This document shows, in pieces, positions 31,466 to 44,446 of a stretch of DNA of 64,000 nt. The stretch is from Carallia brachiata (Eukaryota; Streptophyta; Magnoliopsida; Malpighiales; Rhizophoraceae): assembly GCA_021464245.1 (NCBI GenBank), contig JADCRB010000002.1:1403058-1467057 (forward strand), read 5' to 3'. The translations under genes were made by a program, and so were the position numbers. Every line of letters begins with the position of its first letter. Within the stretch, counting starts at the first letter, position 1. The notes below the pieces were generated by a model. That model did no database searches. It saw nothing but the letters and a program-made list of their open reading frames with translations, and had not been told where the DNA came from.

Positions 31466-33149
31466 TCTTAGTATGGGCTATTAAGGGAAAAAAAAATGAG
31501 AATAATTTAGAACAACTTAAATAAAAAAAAAAAGCACCACTATCGCGCACTATAGTATCATGTAACCTAACATACAAAAAAATATGTGCGGTGAGATGAA
31601 CAAAGCACGTGAAGTTTCATTTTCATTTGTTTCTTATACTAATTTTCTATTGAATTTTATTTACGTGTCTAACATATAACCTTTTAAGTGTTTTCACTTA
31701 ATTTTTTCGTAAAAATCATCAACAAAATTTTGTTAATGTCTATCAAAAGAAATAATTTGGATGAAGATTTTGTTCGATTTGAGATAAATCTCTAATTATA
31801 TCATTTATTTGATTTATTTAAAGTCATGATATTATTTAAATACGATTTTACTAGACAATGTATAAAAACCTTTAAAAAATTCAAGTTGACTTTTGACCTT
31901 CCCCCTTCTCCCGGTGACCACGGCATTGAATGAGAACGAGTTTTTCTTTTTTCCATTTTAACTTTTTATTTCAAAGTTCTACATAAAATGCTTTATGAAA
32001 ATACTTTAAAATAGAAATAAAAATATTTAAACATCAAAATATAATTTAATTCAATCAAAAATAATATCTCGTAATATATATTTTTATTTTAATTTCAATG
32101 ATCATTTTTTCATGAATATCAAATAAAATTTATAACTTTTATTCTTATATTTTTTAAAAAAATATATTTACATTCATTTAAAATTTATAAAATTATTTTT
32201 TTTGGTAGTAAAATTTATAAAATTATTTTTTTTGGTCTATAAGGAACTCTAATGGACATTTAGGAATAGGGAAGTGAGATTTGGTGGGACTTTAACCTCC
32301 ACCTACTGGTTGAGAGACAACTCCTCAACCAGTTGAACAAATATTCAACCTTAAAAAATTTATAAAATTATGATAGTTGTACAAATGTATAATACAAAAC
32401 CCATGGACATAAAATGACCCAACTCCTTGTCTGGGCTGAGTTCTCGGGCCTACTACTATAGAGATGATGCATAGTCTGCAAATCTATCATTTTGGGCTCC
32501 TCAATCCACGTCGAGATAAAAGGAAATGTAGCGAGTGGTCCAAAGCAGGCTGAGCCCAAAAAGGTTTACCTGGCGGCCGGTGAGCCTTGCTTAAAACTTG
32601 GACACAGCAGAACCCATGTCAAATCCAATAAGGCCTCTTCAGATGGCATCAATGTCTGTGAAGACTATCTATTACAGTTTTATACTTTTTAGTACAACTG
32701 ATTGAAATATTTCATTATAATCTCTTAGTGATGTGTTTGAATTTTAATGGCCCTTTTTTCTTTCTTGCAGTCTCCCTTATAATTGGAAAAAAAAAAAAAA
32801 ACCAATAGAAGCAGTCTCCATTTTTTGTAGTTGCCATGGCCAGGACCACTATTTGACCTCTCTTTTTAAAGTCTAGCACTTACAGAGTATGGGAAAAATG
32901 AGGATCCAAATAAAAGATGGTGTGAGGTGGCGATGATTGTGATGATGAAAGAAGGGTACAAGAGAATCTGAAGGACTGTTGGCCTTGGAAGGAAAGAGAG
33001 AAAGGACAGTAATGCAGCAATAATGGCACACTGTTAGCCACCTGTGGTTGTAGTTGAGGAATGAAAAGGACCTTTCAGGCCTCCAAATAAAGCAGAATTT
33101 CTAAGATTATTAGAATTGAATAAGTTATTAAATTAAAAAATTAAAAGAT

Positions 33150-33743
33150 TTAAAATTTAACTAATTCGATTGGTAAATTACGATTAAACTGGTAAAATCA
33201 GTATTTAATATTAAATATATAAAAATTAAATTTTTATATAACTTATATAATTATATAAAATGTTATATTATATACGAATGATAATAAATATTTAAAATAA
33301 AATATATTTTAAGAATTATATTAATATTTATATACATTAAGGATATTGCAATTAGTATATTTAACAAAATATAATTTATAAAAATTAATTAAAAAATAAT
33401 ATTTATAAATAGTAATTAAATATTAAATATTAAATTTAAATATTAAATTGAAATTTTTAATCAATTGAGGACTAAATTAAAATTTTTAGTTAAAATTAGA
33501 GTTTTAATTATAATTTAGATAAAATTTTGGGTCAAATTATAATTTAAAATTTTTTAGTTTAAATTGAATCGGTTCAACTGGTCCGAATTTTTACCGATTT
33601 TTTTGATTTTCAAACGATTTTTTCAGTTTTTGACCGATTTTTTTCGGTTCGGTCCGAATTCCATTTTCAGGCTTAAATCGGACCGGACCTAGGACCGGTT
33701 ATCGATTTTTTTGATTGAACTGACCGGTCCAGTCTAGTTCTTA
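33150..33743. mobile_element. Non-autonomous TIR element (GGTTCAACCGG family, copy 2)
   Basis: It shares with the element at 4187-4655 the same order of segments: an AT core with GGACTAAATT and TGGGTCAAATT blocks, then TTTTTACCGATTTTT, repeated GACCGATTTTTTC-type motifs and a GGACCGG terminus. The left end is decayed, so the boundary is approximate. Confidence 0.6.
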
Positions 33744-34529
33744 CTTCATTGAGAATTTCATGTGCCCTTGAAGTTACAAATAACTATAGAGCAGTCATCA
33801 TGATGCTTTTGTACTATAAAGATTCAGAAAATGTTATGTTTATTCAGTGTTTACATTTTGAAATATACACATTAAATATAATATTATTATTTTATTATTT
33901 TAAAAAAATTAAATTTTTTTAATAAATCTTATATAATATCTATGCTATATATTTTAGAATAACATTATATAAATCTAAATTTTAATTTTGTAAAGAAAAA
34001 TAACAATAAAAAAAATATTGGTCCGTACCCAGCTTGGCGCATTAAACTCAGTGTTCCTAACCATGTCCTAAAGATTCTTAACTTAGCTTGGAATGGTTTG
34101 AACAAGAGATAAATTGTTGAAACATACAACCTAATCGAGGGGTTTTCCAATATAACTTCTGAAGATATTTGGAGCAATGATCACTCGTACTCACTGCTCT
34201 CTTTATTATGTACCGTTCAGCATTACAACAAAGAACATCTTCAACAGATTCCATTTGATCCCATTGAGATGGAGCACCGACACCTTTAATTCAGAGAAAA
34301 AAGGAAAAAAATCTGGCTGGGTAACTACATTTTGGACCCACTAAAGGGAGGGAGGAGGGCACACCACAAACAACCTCTCATCCAACTACCCAACTATAAG
34401 CAAACTTCAAACACAGACCAAGACCCCAACGCCAGTTGAAATTGGAAGTTAAAAACCGCGAGGATATACAAAAGAATTGGCATGCTGTGAGGACGTATTC
34501 ACTTGCATTTTGGCGCATATCATGGTTGG

Positions 34530-37500
34530 TTAGTCGAAGCTCGATGATCGGCTCCACCTGCCTCGCAAGTAGTCCTCCAATGAGATGTTTTGCTCAATGC
34601 TGCTCATGGAGAGTGAATCATCCTCCGTGTCGAGCAGTGCAAGGTTAAGGTGAGATTGCAGATTAGAACGTGGGCATCCTTCATCATCCAGCACGTCGGA
34701 TTCTCCCACAGCGTTAACTTGCAGCCTCGCCCACTCGGTCACTTCAGCATCACCCTGGAGGAGCTTCAAAACCTTTGATTCATAGTAACACAGACCAAGT
34801 TAAAGACTCGTTACTACATGAACAATAATAAGAAGCAATGGAAATCATTTATATAACAAGCATTAAAATTTGAACTTTCCCATCAGACTGATCAATGCCA
34901 TTTTCTATCTTTAGCAGAAATTGTCCAACTTGCTTCACATACAAAACCAGTTTTAACTTTTGAACGACATTTTGTCCCGACCTTTTCACGCAGTACCACA
35001 TAGCTGATGAATATCATTGAAGTGGGGAAAAAAAAAGAAAAATTAAGAAAGGACTTACAAGGCTTATTTGAGGCCTGGCTCGTGGCGAACGCCTTATGCA
35101 AAGAGTGGCAGCTAAAACCATCCTCTCCATCTGATCACGGTCATAGTTATCACCTAAGCTTGGGTCTAACAATTTGGAAATCTTTCCACCATTTAGAATA
35201 GGCTTTGCCTGTGAACAAGATTCATTAATGTTTAAAGGCATGGATAAGGTCTGAATTGCATCAAGAAATCTTCCTCGAATACAGAGGACATACCCACATA
35301 ACAAGGCTCTCTTGACCTTTTGGTTGATCATTGCTTATAGGCTTCCTTCCAGAGAGAAGCTCGAGCAGCACAACACCAAAAGCAAAGACATCGATCTTGT
35401 CATTTACTTTGCCATACATGAAGTATTCAGGAGCCAAATAACTACAGAAATAATTTCTTATTAATTAGTCAAAAACAAGTCACATTCCTTTTTTACCCCT
35501 TGACAGGATATCTTAATCTAAAAAAACTATAACCAGAAATGAACATTGTGAACGTGAAAATTTCCATACCCAAAAGTTCCAGCAACATCAGTGCATATTA
35601 CATGGGATGTGGAGCTTGACGCCCATTTAGCAAGTCCAAAATCAGACAGCTGCCAAAAGCAGGAAGCTTCAGAACTTATAAATCCAAACAATAAAACCGA
35701 ACAAAGTAAAGCCAAAAGTTAATGGCACATCACCTGAGGCTCAAAATCATCAGATAATAACATATTGGATGATTTAACATCCCTATGGATCACGGGTTGA
35801 ACGCAGCAATTGTGTAGATAATCCAAGGCCTCAGCTACCCCTACGGCCACCTTATATCGCTCACTCCACCCAAATGCAAGCAGGTTCTTTTTATCACCTG
35901 AACGAACAGGCATATGAGAAATGTCAAGCAACTTTAAAAGGTATTCCTTGTTTAACACAATATCCAACCGAGTTCAAATTGTAAGGAGAGAGGATACACA
36001 ATTGAAGTACCATGAAGGTTCTCTTCAAGGCTTCCTCTTGGTAGGAAGTCATAAACCAGGAGAAGATTGTTGTCCTCATAACAGAAACCCAAAAGTGAAA
36101 TTATGTTTTTGTGATGTAATGTGGTGATAATCTCAATTTCCAAGACAAACTCCTTCAATACGTCTTCAGAAGGCTTTAAAATTTTCACAGCAAGTTCCTT
36201 GCCGTCAGAAAGACAACCTTTATAAACTTGACTGCTGCCTCCTTTCCCAATCAAATTTTCTGGAACAGAAATTTAAGAAAAAAAAAATGTGTATCAACAC
36301 CCGAGTCATAATGAAAGAAATTAGAATGATTTCACAGATTGCTTGTGAAAAGAAACAAACCAGCCAAGAAATTGGATGTGGCAGAGAGAAGTTCTTGGTA
36401 CTTGAACAATCTGCAAGTTGCAGAATATTTCTCATGAAGGCCCTCCAATTCTTCGGGTAGACTTTTGAAACTTTCATCAGGGGAAGGCGGAGCTGTCACT
36501 GCCTCCATACCAACTGGAACAATTGCACGGCTTTCTCCATCTGAATTAGACTTGTCATCACCCTGATCACAATCATTCCCTTTGTGATCCAAACTAGCAG
36601 ATGATAATGAAAGCTGCCGACTGGGCAATGTCATTGCCCACTGAACTACAGAAATCCGGCTCAGTGAAGAATTTTCAGACCCTTGCTGATCCGGCAGAGC
36701 TGGACGACGAAGCAGTGGCCAACCAGGTTTCACTTCCGGTAACTTCTTGACTAACAAAGAACTCGAATACGAAGGAGGAGCATCTGCCTTTGATAACGGC
36801 ACTATAGCTAGAGACTTGTCATCAGCATCATTAGACTCTTCTTTAGATATGTTACAACAATTATCTAAAGACTTAGTAGCCGGTCCACAAATCGAGCAGT
36901 TCGTCTTCATAATACTCTGCAAACTATTCGATCGGGCTTTGGCTAAGATATCCTGCAGTTTCTGTTCATCGGATTGATCACACTTTGAGGCTTCATTAGC
37001 ACCATTTTCCCTCAGCATCTCGGAGTTATTTGCTGAAATTGACTTATGAATTGCATTTAGCAAACCACTCCGGCGACAATCTTCCGCCCCTACAACAATT
37101 CGAAACGTATCATTGTAGAATATAACCAAAACAAAAAGTAATTAGATAAAAGAAAATATCAAATTCAGAGAAAAAAAAAAAAAGAGAACCATGAGAAACA
37201 GCAACATTAGCTGGAGAGCCTTCTCTACGATACAAGATCTTCCCATTATTGACAGCCAGAACCGAACAATCCTTGGACAACTTGTTGGCACAATATTTAG
37301 CCACGGATGTCGGAGACCGAATATGGTGATTTCTAGCAACTCCAAGTATTATTTTCGTTGCTGAGTAAGATTTAGCCTCCCTAACCAAAATCTTTCGAAC
37401 AGACGAACCCCTGCAAATCTTGAGCTTGAGATCCACCTGCAACAAATACTCCCCCAACAAAAATCTGAATTCAGCCATTTTCAACAACTGAGAAGCTAGT

Positions 37501-38075
37501 AACTTACCAAAAATCAAAGAAGCTCCAAACAGAGTTTATAATAACTGATTAATTACCATTTAACACTTTAGCTTCAGTAATATGCACTCGACGATTATTG
37601 AATCAAGAAAAAAAACCAAAATTTTTCACTTTCACAGCAGCCAAATAAAAGAAAACAGACTGAAAGTGATAAAAGGACAAATTTTGGTCAAAATTCAAAC
37701 CTGTTTAAGATTACAGAAACCTTCATAAACGGCAAGAACAGAGTCAAAGGCCTTGACAAGCGAGAGAAGCGAGGACCTCCCTTCTCGATCCACGATTTCT
37801 ATGCATACCCATTTCACCAAATCAACAAAACCACCAAAATAACCAATAAGCAAAAACACCCACTTACAAAAATTTCACCTTCACCAAAACATACCATTTT
37901 TACCAAGAACATGAAGAGCAATAACGGTGTCCCCAGGCTGTGCAACTTTGACCAAGGCCCAAGTCAACAGCTCTCTGCTCTGTGAATCAAGCTTCACTCC
38001 CACAATCGCCGTACAGCCACCGGAGTCCGCCATTTCCGCCAGCTCTTCTCCTTCTCCGGCTCCGCCAAAATTCAA
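34530..38075 (-). CDS. Protein kinase with N-terminal universal stress protein domain (10 exons)
   Basis: Receptor-like cytoplasmic kinase of the At1g21590/At1g77280 type. Exons: 37895-38075, 37701-37798, 37190-37436, 36361-37089, 36011-36259, 35734-35897, 35570-35649, 35294-35441, 35059-35208, 34530-34772. They give 762 residues with consistent phases. Residues about 16-170 form a UspA-like alpha/beta fold ([40 protein letters not shown] resembles the nucleotide-binding loop). Residues 177-400 are a Ser/Asp-rich linker. The kinase domain starts near 405: glycine loop [11 protein letters not shown] (423-433), Lys444, HRD 539-541, DFG 559-561, then LAPEYF. All catalytic residues are present, so activity is expected. 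There is no signal peptide or membrane segment. The start could instead be Met15 at 38033. The substrate is unknown. Its neighbours match the Arabidopsis kinase-TCHQD-ASHH2 order. Confidence 0.93.
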
Positions 38076-40354
38076 TGGCTCTATACAGATATTTGTTTGT
38101 CCTCGTTAAGTTTCCTAAGCTTGTAGATCATCTTGCGTCCTCCATAGAGTAAAAGGCTTTAAGGCAGGTTTCGGGGGGGTGGCGTTTTGCTGTTTCAGGC
38201 CTAACCGCCTGCCAGTTGGGTTAGTTGTTTGCTTTTCAAGGTCGCAAAACCAGACTCGAAAGGGAAAGCGAACGAAAGAGACGTGTATTTTTGTAAGATG
38301 GACTCATAGTCTCCATTTTCGCTATTTGGTATTTGGATTTGGGAGTGACTCTTTGAATTGAACCATTTAATTATGTCAAAAAAAAAAAAAAAAAACCATT
38401 TAATAGATTTAGTTAATTGAGTAGTGAATCACAGTAAGCTCAGACACATTCCCTCCTACATTTATTGGACACAAATGAAAAAAATCGCCTTTAATTTCTT
38501 GAGTTGACTTCAGGCCTTTATCATAACTTTTGCATAGTATATGTATATATATGCCAAAAACTAATCAAATTAAAAGCTTAAAAATAATTTTGTCATCATT
38601 TTTCTAATTATTAATTACGAATTTCTGCACCATGTAAGTAATAAAAATGGGTAAAAGACAACATTAATATTTAATTTGTTATGCATTCGTAACAAGTCCT
38701 TTGAGTTTGGATTTAATGACTTTTTGACATAATATAAAAACTTAATTCATAATGTTTTCTACATTTGATGATAGATTTTGTACATTATTTTTTCAATAAA
38801 AAAGAAAGAAAAAGTACGGAATGTTGCTCTATAGTGCTATCAAAGAAAATTACACCAATTAAAATAGTAAATTTTTAATGTACGTTTAATCTCATTAAAT
38901 ATTTTGACGAGATAATCGAACACAAATTGACTTTTTACCTTACCATTAGATTACAACTCTAAAATTGTTTGATTAGATAACAAACCGTGTTAAATTGACT
39001 AGATCGGCTACATTTTGTTTTTCATTTATCACTTTGAATAAATGTTCATAGATGGTAGCTGATGCTAATGAGGTGTGAAGGCCGCCAATAAGGCAAACTT
39101 ATAGAACGGCCTCATTAATCAATTGATTATCGCATCCCTTTTACCTTGATTCTTGCTGTTTGTAGGCGAACAACTCCATTATTAAAGGCCCTCGTAGCCT
39201 TTTATATGCGGCTTTAATTAACTGCATCATCTTCCCATCTTATTCATCAGAATTCCATGTTTTCGAGTAATTTAGTCATGAAAGAACTAAGTAATTAAAT
39301 TTAAACCTTTCAACAACGTTAATCGTCCATTTTCAACTGAGCAAAAAAAGGGATATACATTTGATGGTAATATCAGAAACTTAAAAAGGAGGAAAAGGAA
39401 GAAGGCACACAATTATGCAGTTGGCTTGTGCTTAGCATATGAGCTTCAACTCGTTATCTTTCCAATCAAACGCTAGAGCCTCTATGTTCGGAGAAATTAT
39501 TTGGCCGTAACAGTCAACGCTTGATAGACTTCATACTAGTCAATAAAGCCATTTATGTGAAGAGGTACATTAACATTTGTTCAATACTAATTTGCTTTTG
39601 TCGAGTGGCACTGAGGTTGCTACACTGGAACAATCTGTCTCAAAAACGAAAAAAAAAATAAAATTGATTCAATCTTTTAATAATTACTATCATGTAATTG
39701 TATGATAGGCTCGTGGACCTGCTATGGCTAACAGCTTTTTTTTTTTTTTTTTTTTATATTTTACAGAAAAATTATGGCGAGTATGTCACTAATCAAATCT
39801 ATAAGTCGAAATTGGAATAACTTCAGTTAGTATGTCTCATTCAACTAATTTATAAGAAAAAATTCACTATTTAAATACTGTTAGACTCAAGCGAACCTAC
39901 TCTAAGTTAATTATGATAATGTAGAATTTGAAACTAATAACGTACAATTAATAATCAAATCAAATAAATTTAAAAATTAAAATTTTTAAGCACTATCAGC
40001 AAAACTTAAACTTAAATCCTAAATAAAAAAATTACATGAAATTATTAATAGACTATAATTTCAAGTGCTGCTAATAGCTTTTCTTAACTAGAGAAAAGTT
40101 GCGCCGTCTAGTGTCTATGATACCAAATTTCGCCGGCTGTATTAATTTCATGCACCAAATGTCGCATTGATGTAAAACCGGTAAGTGGTAAGAAAAATAC
40201 TGTTTTGTTTTGAAATGATGTATAATCGACAATATGAATTGCACACTTCTGATTTGATTACATCCCAAACAATATCGTCTTCGTAAATAATAAATATTAA
40301 TAAAATAGCACTAGTGATAAGAGTTTGATGATAAGATATTATTTTATTTAAAAA

Positions 40355-40572
40355 ATTACTTTTTTAAAAGAAAAAGTGTTTAAATTATTGTCTGAATGTA
40401 ATTAGTTAAATTTAATATATAATCGATTGGATTATAAGTGTAATTAATTATAAGAAAAAAATTTCTCCTTATATTTAGTTATACCTACATTCAATAGATT
40501 GCACATTAAATTTGATCAGTTGCATTCGGATAATAATTTTAAATTATTTTTTTAAAAAAAATATAACAGTAT
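40355..40572. mobile_element. Small inverted-repeat element (MITE-like)
   Basis: The left arm contains TTAAATTATTGTCTGAATGTAA. The right arm, reverse complemented, contains TTAAAATTATTATCCGAATGCAA. Both arms continue with TTAAATTTAAT-like sequence. No coding capacity; the ends are approximate. Confidence 0.45.
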
Positions 40573-40874
40573 TCATTTTATTATGCTTAACATAAATTTA
40601 AATTTTTGTATTCTTACTCTCTTTTGATACATAAAAGCTAAGTGTCGACTTTGACCAAGAATCAATTGGTTGCTTGCTTTGATCAGACGACTTATGGTAA
40701 TATTTTCGGTCAAAAAAAGACTTATAGTAATATTAAATAAAAGTCTGTCTCATGCAAATAGTTATAACTTATAAAGAGAGGATGGCTTCTGCTCTGACAA
40801 TTGTCGATGATTAACATCCAAAATGATTTTTTTTTTTTTCACCTCAAAATAAAACAATTTTAGTAAATAGCATG

Positions 40875-40918
40875 GCATTGGACAAGTGCCATTGCTGCAT
40901 TGGACAAGTGCCATCACT
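40875..40918. repeat. 22-bp tandem duplication
   Basis: GCATTGGACAAGTGCCATTGCT (40875-40896) is followed by a copy with two differences (40897-40918). Confidence 0.85.
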
Positions 40919-41781
40919 GCATTGAATATCCTATCTGCCAACAGTGAATTACACGAGCGTGAATCAGCAACTAGAACCACGCCTTACCGTTAGTAAGTAT
41001 TACTTTAATTAGTCAAATATCTTTGTAAAACTATACGAACTTTATTTTAATCTTATGCTTCGATCAAATAGAGACTAATCAACGACAACCAATTCAGCAT
41101 TGTTTGTAATGCTTAATCAACATGAAGAACTACGTCATAATTCACATAATTCCGTTCCCAATTTTTTGATCATGTTTTGATAATATAGAGTGCAAGCAAC
41201 ACCCAATTGAGCATTGTTTGCAATCCTTAATTACAAATGATGAACTACGTGATCATCCATAAAAACCACACATTTAATAATCTTAATTAAGCATCCACCA
41301 TCACATAGCGTACAAACTATGGGACGGACTCATGGATTAAATTCCAGCCACATATCCACATGCGTCAAGCAAATTTAGAACTTTTTAATCATGTGAAATT
41401 ACCATATAAAATAGTAATTTGACGATAATTTAGTATTTTTTTTACACAATTGATGTAAATTCAAATTTGTGCTCCAACAGTTTCTCTTGGCACAAGAGGT
41501 TGGATGTCCTTGCTCTACTAGTTGGCTTTAATGATTTGGTGATGATTGGATGTTGAATATAAAATTTAGTAATCACTTGATGAACTGGCTGTCAAAGCGG
41601 AACTATGCTTGGGTGCATCAGCGTTCTGATGGTAAGTCCTCGATGAAAAAATTGAATAAGGGTATTAATAAATAACGTCAATGTTAATTATAGCTGTGAT
41701 GATTTATATACTGATCATACACTTTTTTTTTCAACAAAAAAAATTATGTGAAATTTAGACCATGCTTACTCTATTTTTATT

Positions 41782-42101
41782 AAGAGGCCGTTGTGGTTTG
41801 TGGTCCGAAATCGAAATCAGAATCGTAATAAAATAGAATTGAAAACATAATAATTTATTTCATAACATATTTGGTTTACTCAATAATGAGAATCAAAACC
41901 TTTTGTAGTTATTTGTTTCAATTTGAAATTAGAATCAATATCAAATATACGATAATATTTATTTGAATAAAATAAATTTTATTAAAATTAAAAATATTGA
42001 ATATCAAATTAAAAATTTTAAAATATTAATTTTAATATAATTTCAAATTGAAAATATTAAATAACCATAATAATAATAATAACAATAATAATAAGTTATT
42101 A

Positions 42102-42133
<32 letters not shown>

Positions 42134-42714
42134 TACTTCACAATAATAACCATAATATAAAATCCAAAATAAAAAAATGAACATAAAATGTAACAACAAC
42201 AAAAACAACAACAACAAACAACAACAATAATAATAATGATAACAATAATAATAATTAAGAAGAATTATTATTGTTAATTACAGAAATGATATTGTAGAGA
42301 TTAAAAAGATATTTTCTTATCAATAAATTATTACTGTTATGAAAAAATATATAATAATATTATTATTTATTATTTAATTATTATCCTAATTTTTGAAACA
42401 TTTAGTTTTATTATAATATATAAAAATGTATCATTATAATTAATTATTATTATTAATATTGTCAATATTTTATTTACAAGATTTATTTGTATTGTTTTAT
42501 CATAAAATATTTATAAAAAAAAGAAAAAATATGTGGAAAATATAAATAATTAGCTGTTTAAAGGTAAAAATGATGATTCTCATATATAAAAGAATTTCAT
42601 CCTTAAAAATATGAGAATGAAAATAAAAATTTTTTTAACTAACTATTGTGAATAAAAATTATTTATTCTCATTCTTATTTTCATATAAAAAATTGACGAA
42701 ACAAATACCTTCTA
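41782..42714. mobile_element. Possible MITE with embedded microsatellites
   Basis: The left end reads AGGCCGTTGTGGTTTGTGGTC followed by GAAATCAGAATC. The right end, reverse complemented, reads AGAAGGTATTTGTTTCGTC followed by AAAATAAGAATGAG. The inverted similarity is weak but in register. The interior holds AAT/TTA/ACA microsatellites. Confidence 0.3.
42060..42260. repeat. AAT/TTA/ACA microsatellite cluster
   Basis: Runs of AATAAT, TTATTA and ACAACA triplets, partly palindromic, seen directly. Confidence 0.85.
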
Positions 42715-42916
42715 AAGACAAAAAAATTGGAGAATCAAAATTGAAGTTAGCTCATTCATTTGGGCGGCGATGAAAGGAACCCACCACCACCCCCAGCCAC
42801 CACCGCCGCTCCCAGCACAAATAATAAGAAGTAGGCCCGTCTCCCGTGACTGATAGAGAGCGACTACTCTTCGTTTTCAGAGCGTTGAGGCAAAGAGCCG
42901 AAAACCAACCATCGAT

Positions 42917-43033
42917 CACGTGATTCCCAATCAGAGACCATACACGTGGCTTCTTTGAGGTTTGGGAGCCCCGCACGTCAGCGGCCCTCGGCTGCCTTTC
43001 TATTCTTTGTCCAACAAAGTTGGTGGCCACGTG
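42917..43033. promoter_or_regulatory. Cluster of three CACGTG G-boxes in a GC-rich island
   Basis: CACGTG occurs at 42917-42922, 42943-42948 and 43028-43033 within a 330-bp GC-rich island (42755-43080). G-boxes bind bZIP and bHLH factors. No gene lies close by on either strand, so a role is uncertain. It may be a relic promoter. Confidence 0.35.
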
Positions 43034-43972
43034 CTCACCGCCTCGAAAAGTTCGAAGCATCATACATGTTGCCATGCTGGGTGTTTTTTTTTTTTTAATC
43101 TAATTTTTTTAATACGTTTGGTTATCTATTTTATTAACCTAAACAAATAAAAAACGGAATCTTTTGATAAATCATATTAATTTTATTCCAAAAGACGATT
43201 TCAGTTTCAAAATAAGTTATAACTCATTAGTATAAATCATATTAATTTTGTTAAAGATATATAAGCGGAAAATAATATATACAATTCCAATATAATATAT
43301 GGGGTTAACCAAAATAAAATTTGTTTGACTAATAATACATTAATTGTCTTGCTAATCATTTAGAAGAAGGAAATGAAATTGAAGATGGGTAATTATATAA
43401 AGACATAATACAACCGTAATTCTTCCAAGTAGTGTTCAATGATTTTTTTTATTTTCGTTTTTTGTTTTGCATAAAGAAGATTTCACATAATCCGCAGGTT
43501 TTAATGACTTTAAATATCCAATATTGAAATGATACCGTTTGAAATATTATGGTACAAATTGTAATGTGCTTTTAAGTCAACTCTCACGACGAAGCAAACA
43601 ATTCAATTTGAACTCCTGAGTGGCTTAAACAAATTAAATTAAAATAATAATAATTATTCCGATTATCTTTTCTGACTTTTGCTAATTTTACTAAAATAAT
43701 AATGCAGATAAGTGAGAATAATGTAATAAGTAATGATATGTGATAAGTTTGTAATAAATTGACATGATTAAGTTAGTGCGGATGTGACAAAATTACGAGG
43801 AAAAAAATTCCACTATTTGTCATTATTTAACAAAATGAATATTATGACTCAAATATAATATCAAGAAATTTAAATAGTTTGCATCAATCAGTTGTATTAG
43901 GAGTAGAAATGAAAAAATAAATGAATTTTTGTTTTTTTTTTCTATTGAAGTCACTTGAACAGATTAAATTTT

Positions 43973-44446
43973 GGGTTTTAGTCTTAAATTTTTATATTTT
44001 TTTACATATGAGTCCTAAACTTTTTTTGATATTTCATTTAAATTTAAACGTTTTAATTTTTTATCAAATCAGTCTTTTTGTTTACAAAAAGTGATTAATC
44101 CATTAATAAATGAATTTAACTTGATGAAAATTGTTTAAAAAATGTCAAATACACAAGTTAAATATTTTTTTCATTAACAAATATGCACATTAAATATTTT
44201 TTAATCAACAAATACTCAAATTAAATATGTAAAGTGCATAATTTTTGATAAAAAACCTCAATTAGTGTTTTTTCTTTTTTTTAAATAATTTTTGTAAGGT
44301 TTGAATCATTTTTTAATAAATCGATCACTTTTTATTAACAAATGCACTGATTTAATAAAAAATTAAAAAATTTAAAATTTCAATAAAATTTTAAAAAAAT
44401 TTTAAAACTCAACTATAAAAAATACAAATATTTAAAACTAAAAAAA
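43973..44446. mobile_element. Long-TIR AT-rich MITE
   Basis: The left arm begins TTTTAGTCTTAAATTTTTAT and the right arm, reverse complemented, begins TTTTAGTTTTAAATATTTGT. Both then carry TTTTAATTTTTTAT, AAATCAGT and AAAAAGTGAT in the same order. TIRs are about 150 bp. No open frame; the ends are accurate to a few bases. Confidence 0.7.

Larger units (their letters stand above)
30438..34529. other. Intergenic: SOP1 promoter, possible retrosequence, TIR element
   Basis: About 30438-30700 should hold the 5' UTR and promoter of the SOP1-type gene. A GC-rich, poly-A-ended segment follows (30945-31465), then AT-rich DNA with a short tandem duplication (about 32179-32240). Unassigned mixed-GC sequence lies at 32380-32700, and a decayed TIR element at about 33150-33743. 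The last ~300 bases before 34530 are probably the 3' UTR of the kinase gene. Confidence 0.5.

Noticed and set aside
42752..43075. 107-codon minus-strand frame in the GC-rich island
   Set aside because: No recognisable domain and no splice partners. GC-rich DNA lacks stop codons by chance. Reported only as a G-box island.
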